From: Chloroflexota bacterium
GTDB lineage: Bacteria > Chloroflexota > Limnocylindria > Limnocylindrales > CSP1-4
Reading direction: 5' to 3'
Assembly: GCA_030447745.1 (NCBI GenBank)
Contig: JAUJOH010000001.1
Span: 212,772-276,771, forward strand
Length of the DNA stretch: 64,000 bases
Shown here: piece after piece, positions 62,629 through 64,000 of the stretch
Numbering within the stretch: position 1 is the stretch's first letter
Layout: every line of letters begins with the position of its first letter
Made by a program: the position numbers and the translations under genes
The notes under the pieces: generated by a model
The model's input: only the letters and a program-made list of their open reading frames with translations
Database searches by the model: none
What the model was told of the DNA's origin: nothing

Positions 62629-64000
62629 GGCGCCCGCTCCTCGATCTCGAGCCACTGGTCCTCGGCCGCCGCGAGCGAGGCATCGATGTCGGCGAGCTCG
62701 CTCGTGATCCGCCGGAGCTCGACGAAGTTCGAGGCGACCGAGGGATCCCCCATCCGCAGCTCCAGGTGGCTCTTGCGCAGCCCCAGCCGCGTCAGCTCCC
62801 CCTCCACCACGGACTTCTGCTTCCGATACGCATCCTTCGACAGCCGCTCCCGTTTTCCCGAGGACGATCGCCGCGCGGGCGCGGCGGCTGGAGGGGCCCC
62901 GGTAGCGGGATCGACCGGCGTGACGGCGGCGGACGAGCGGCTCGACCGGGGCGCGAAGCGACCATTAGGCGAGCCCGCAGGCTCGGCGGAGGGAGCGAAG
63001 CGCGTCGGTCGAGACGCGTGCACGGGCCGTAGCCGCCGCGCCTCCTGCTCGAGGGCACCGTGGACCGTCCACCCGTCGGCCATCGCGGCGCGCCACTGCC
63101 GGTACCCGCCGTCGAACGGCGCGGCCACGCCGTCCTCCACCACCCACAGCCGCTGGCAGACCGTCTCGAGGAGTCGTCGGTCGTGGCTGACCACGAGCAG
63201 GGTCGCCTGCGTTGCGGCCAGGAATCCTTCGATCGCCTCGCGCGCCGGGATGTCGAGGTGGTTCGTGGGCTCGTCGAGGAGGAGCAGGTTCGAGGGCAGG
63301 ATCCCGAGCAGCGCCAGCTCGAGTCGCGAACGCTCGCCGCCGGACAGGGAGCGCACCTCCTTGAAGACGTCGTCCCCCCGGAAGAGAAACCGGGCCAGAT
63401 AGCCGCGCGCCTCGCCGGCCGTGATCGGGATCGCCTCGGTGATCGCCTCGAGCACGGTCGCGCCCGGGATGGCGGCGCCGCGCAGCTGGGCGAGGTAGGC
63501 GAGCTGCACCTGGTGCCCGAAGACGAGCATTCCGTCGAGCGGCGGCAGTTCGCCGGCGATCGTCCGCAGCAGGGTCGTCTTGCCTGCGCCGTTGGGCCCC
63601 ACGATGCCGATCCGCTCACCGCGCTCCGCCGCGAGGAACGGCACCCGGATGACGGGGCGAGGCTCTCCGGGCGGGGTGCCGTCCGTTCCGTTCTCGCGAC
63701 CACCGCCCGAGAGGTAGCCGCCCACGAGATCCTCGACCCGGACCACGAGCTCACCCGAGCGCACCGGCCCGCCGGTCAGTGCGCCGCCGGGGAGCTTGAG
63801 GCGCGACCCGGCTCGGGGCGCCTCGACTCGCTCACGCTCGAGCCGTTCGAGACGGGCCTCGTGCTCGTGCATCTTCGAGAACTTTCGGTGGCTCCGGTAG
63901 CGCTGGACCAGCTCCCGCTCACGCGCGATCTGCTCGGCGTGCGTGTCGGCATCCTTCGCGGCCCGCGCGTCGCGCTCGGCACGCTGCCGGTGATACGCGC
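62625..64000 (-). CDS. ABC-F subfamily ATPase (partial, N-terminus beyond window)
   Basis: About 459 residues are inside the window. The inter-domain linker (AERDARAAKDADTHAEQIAR, ERELVQRYRSHRKFSKMHEH) runs to the edge. The second ABC domain has Walker A GIVGPNGAGKTTLLRTIAGE, signature SLSGGERSRLELALLG, Walker B LLLLDEPTNHLDIPAREAIE and H-loop VVSHDRRLLETVCQ. A Ser/Pro/Ala-rich stretch and a helical C-terminus (KDAYRKQKSVVEGELTRLGL) follow. ABC-F proteins act on ribosomes (translation factors or antibiotic-resistance); no membrane part, no type call possible from half the protein. Confidence 0.93.
   Translation of the reverse strand, partial: AYHRQRAERDARAAKDADTHAEQIARERELVQRYRSHRKFSKMHEHEARLERLERERVEAPRAGSRLKLPGGALTGGPVRSGELVVRVEDLVGGYLSGGGRENGTDGTPPGEPRPVIRVPFLAAERGERIGIVGPNGAGKTTLLRTIAGELPPLDGMLVFGHQVQLAYLAQLRGAAIPGATVLEAITEAIPITAGEARGYLARFLFRGDDVFKEVRSLSGGERSRLELALLGILPSNLLLLDEPTNHLDIPAREAIEGFLAATQATLLVVSHDRRLLETVCQRLWVVEDGVAAPFDGGYRQWRAAMADGWTVHGALEQEARRLRPVHASRPTRFAPSAEPAGSPNGRFAPRSSRSSAAVTPVDPATGAPPAAAPARRSSSGKRERLSKDAYRKQKSVVEGELTRLGLRKSHLELRMGDPSVASNFVELRRITSELADIDASLAAAEDQWLEIEERAP

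Overview
This window is GC-rich, densely packed bacterial chromosome with GTG starts and 4-base start/stop overlaps. The block secG-gpmI-tpiA-whiA-yvcK-rapZ with tatCA, pyrF, recJ, secDF and uvrABC nearby, WhiA itself, a YvcK with N-terminal membrane helices, and the FemAB-like and DinB-like genes point to a Gram-positive-related lineage. Chloroflexota (a Limnocylindria-like group) is my best guess and Actinomycetota is the alternative. This comes from gene content only. No rRNA is present; seven tRNA genes are.

Layout. 0-17 kb is accessory: a frameshifted phage-type terminase/HTH gene at the edge; three ECF sigma/anti-sigma loci (one broken, one a relic, one apparently intact with a third coupled gene); two paralogous genes of unknown function; a FemAB / molybdenum oxidoreductase / FemAB operon; a secreted peptide made of QNGGG repeats; a two-component system; a nitrilase; a lipoprotein polysaccharide deacetylase; and a HEPN-like orphan. 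17-25 kb is one minus-strand operon: MtnA-type isomerase, MtnB-like class II aldolase, cupin, nucleoside phosphorylase and a four-gene BMP-type nucleoside ABC importer. It reads as uptake of a (5'-modified) nucleoside, phosphorolysis, isomerisation and aldol cleavage. 25.3-28.6 kb holds a truncated flavin monooxygenase and a small integrase/excisionase element ending beside a Phe-Gly-Gln-Cys tRNA cluster. 29-32 kb has lemA-htpX-DUF1232 and tRNA-Val and two tRNA-Leu genes.

32-64 kb is housekeeping, nearly all on the minus strand: secretion (secG, tatA/C, secD/F), glycolysis (gpmI, tpiA, pyk), the cell-wall/division regulators whiA-yvcK-rapZ, pyrF, and a concentration of DNA-repair genes (recJ, uvrC, a UvrD-like helicase, uvrA, uvrB), then coaE and an ABC-F ATPase running off the end.

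Quality warning. Many reading frames change phase inside otherwise good homology, including essential genes: uvrB (at least four shifts), the end of uvrA and both ABC permeases. This looks more like uncorrected indels in the assembly than real gene decay. Broken accessory genes should be read with that in mind, and disrupted genes are described here by their reconstructed content.
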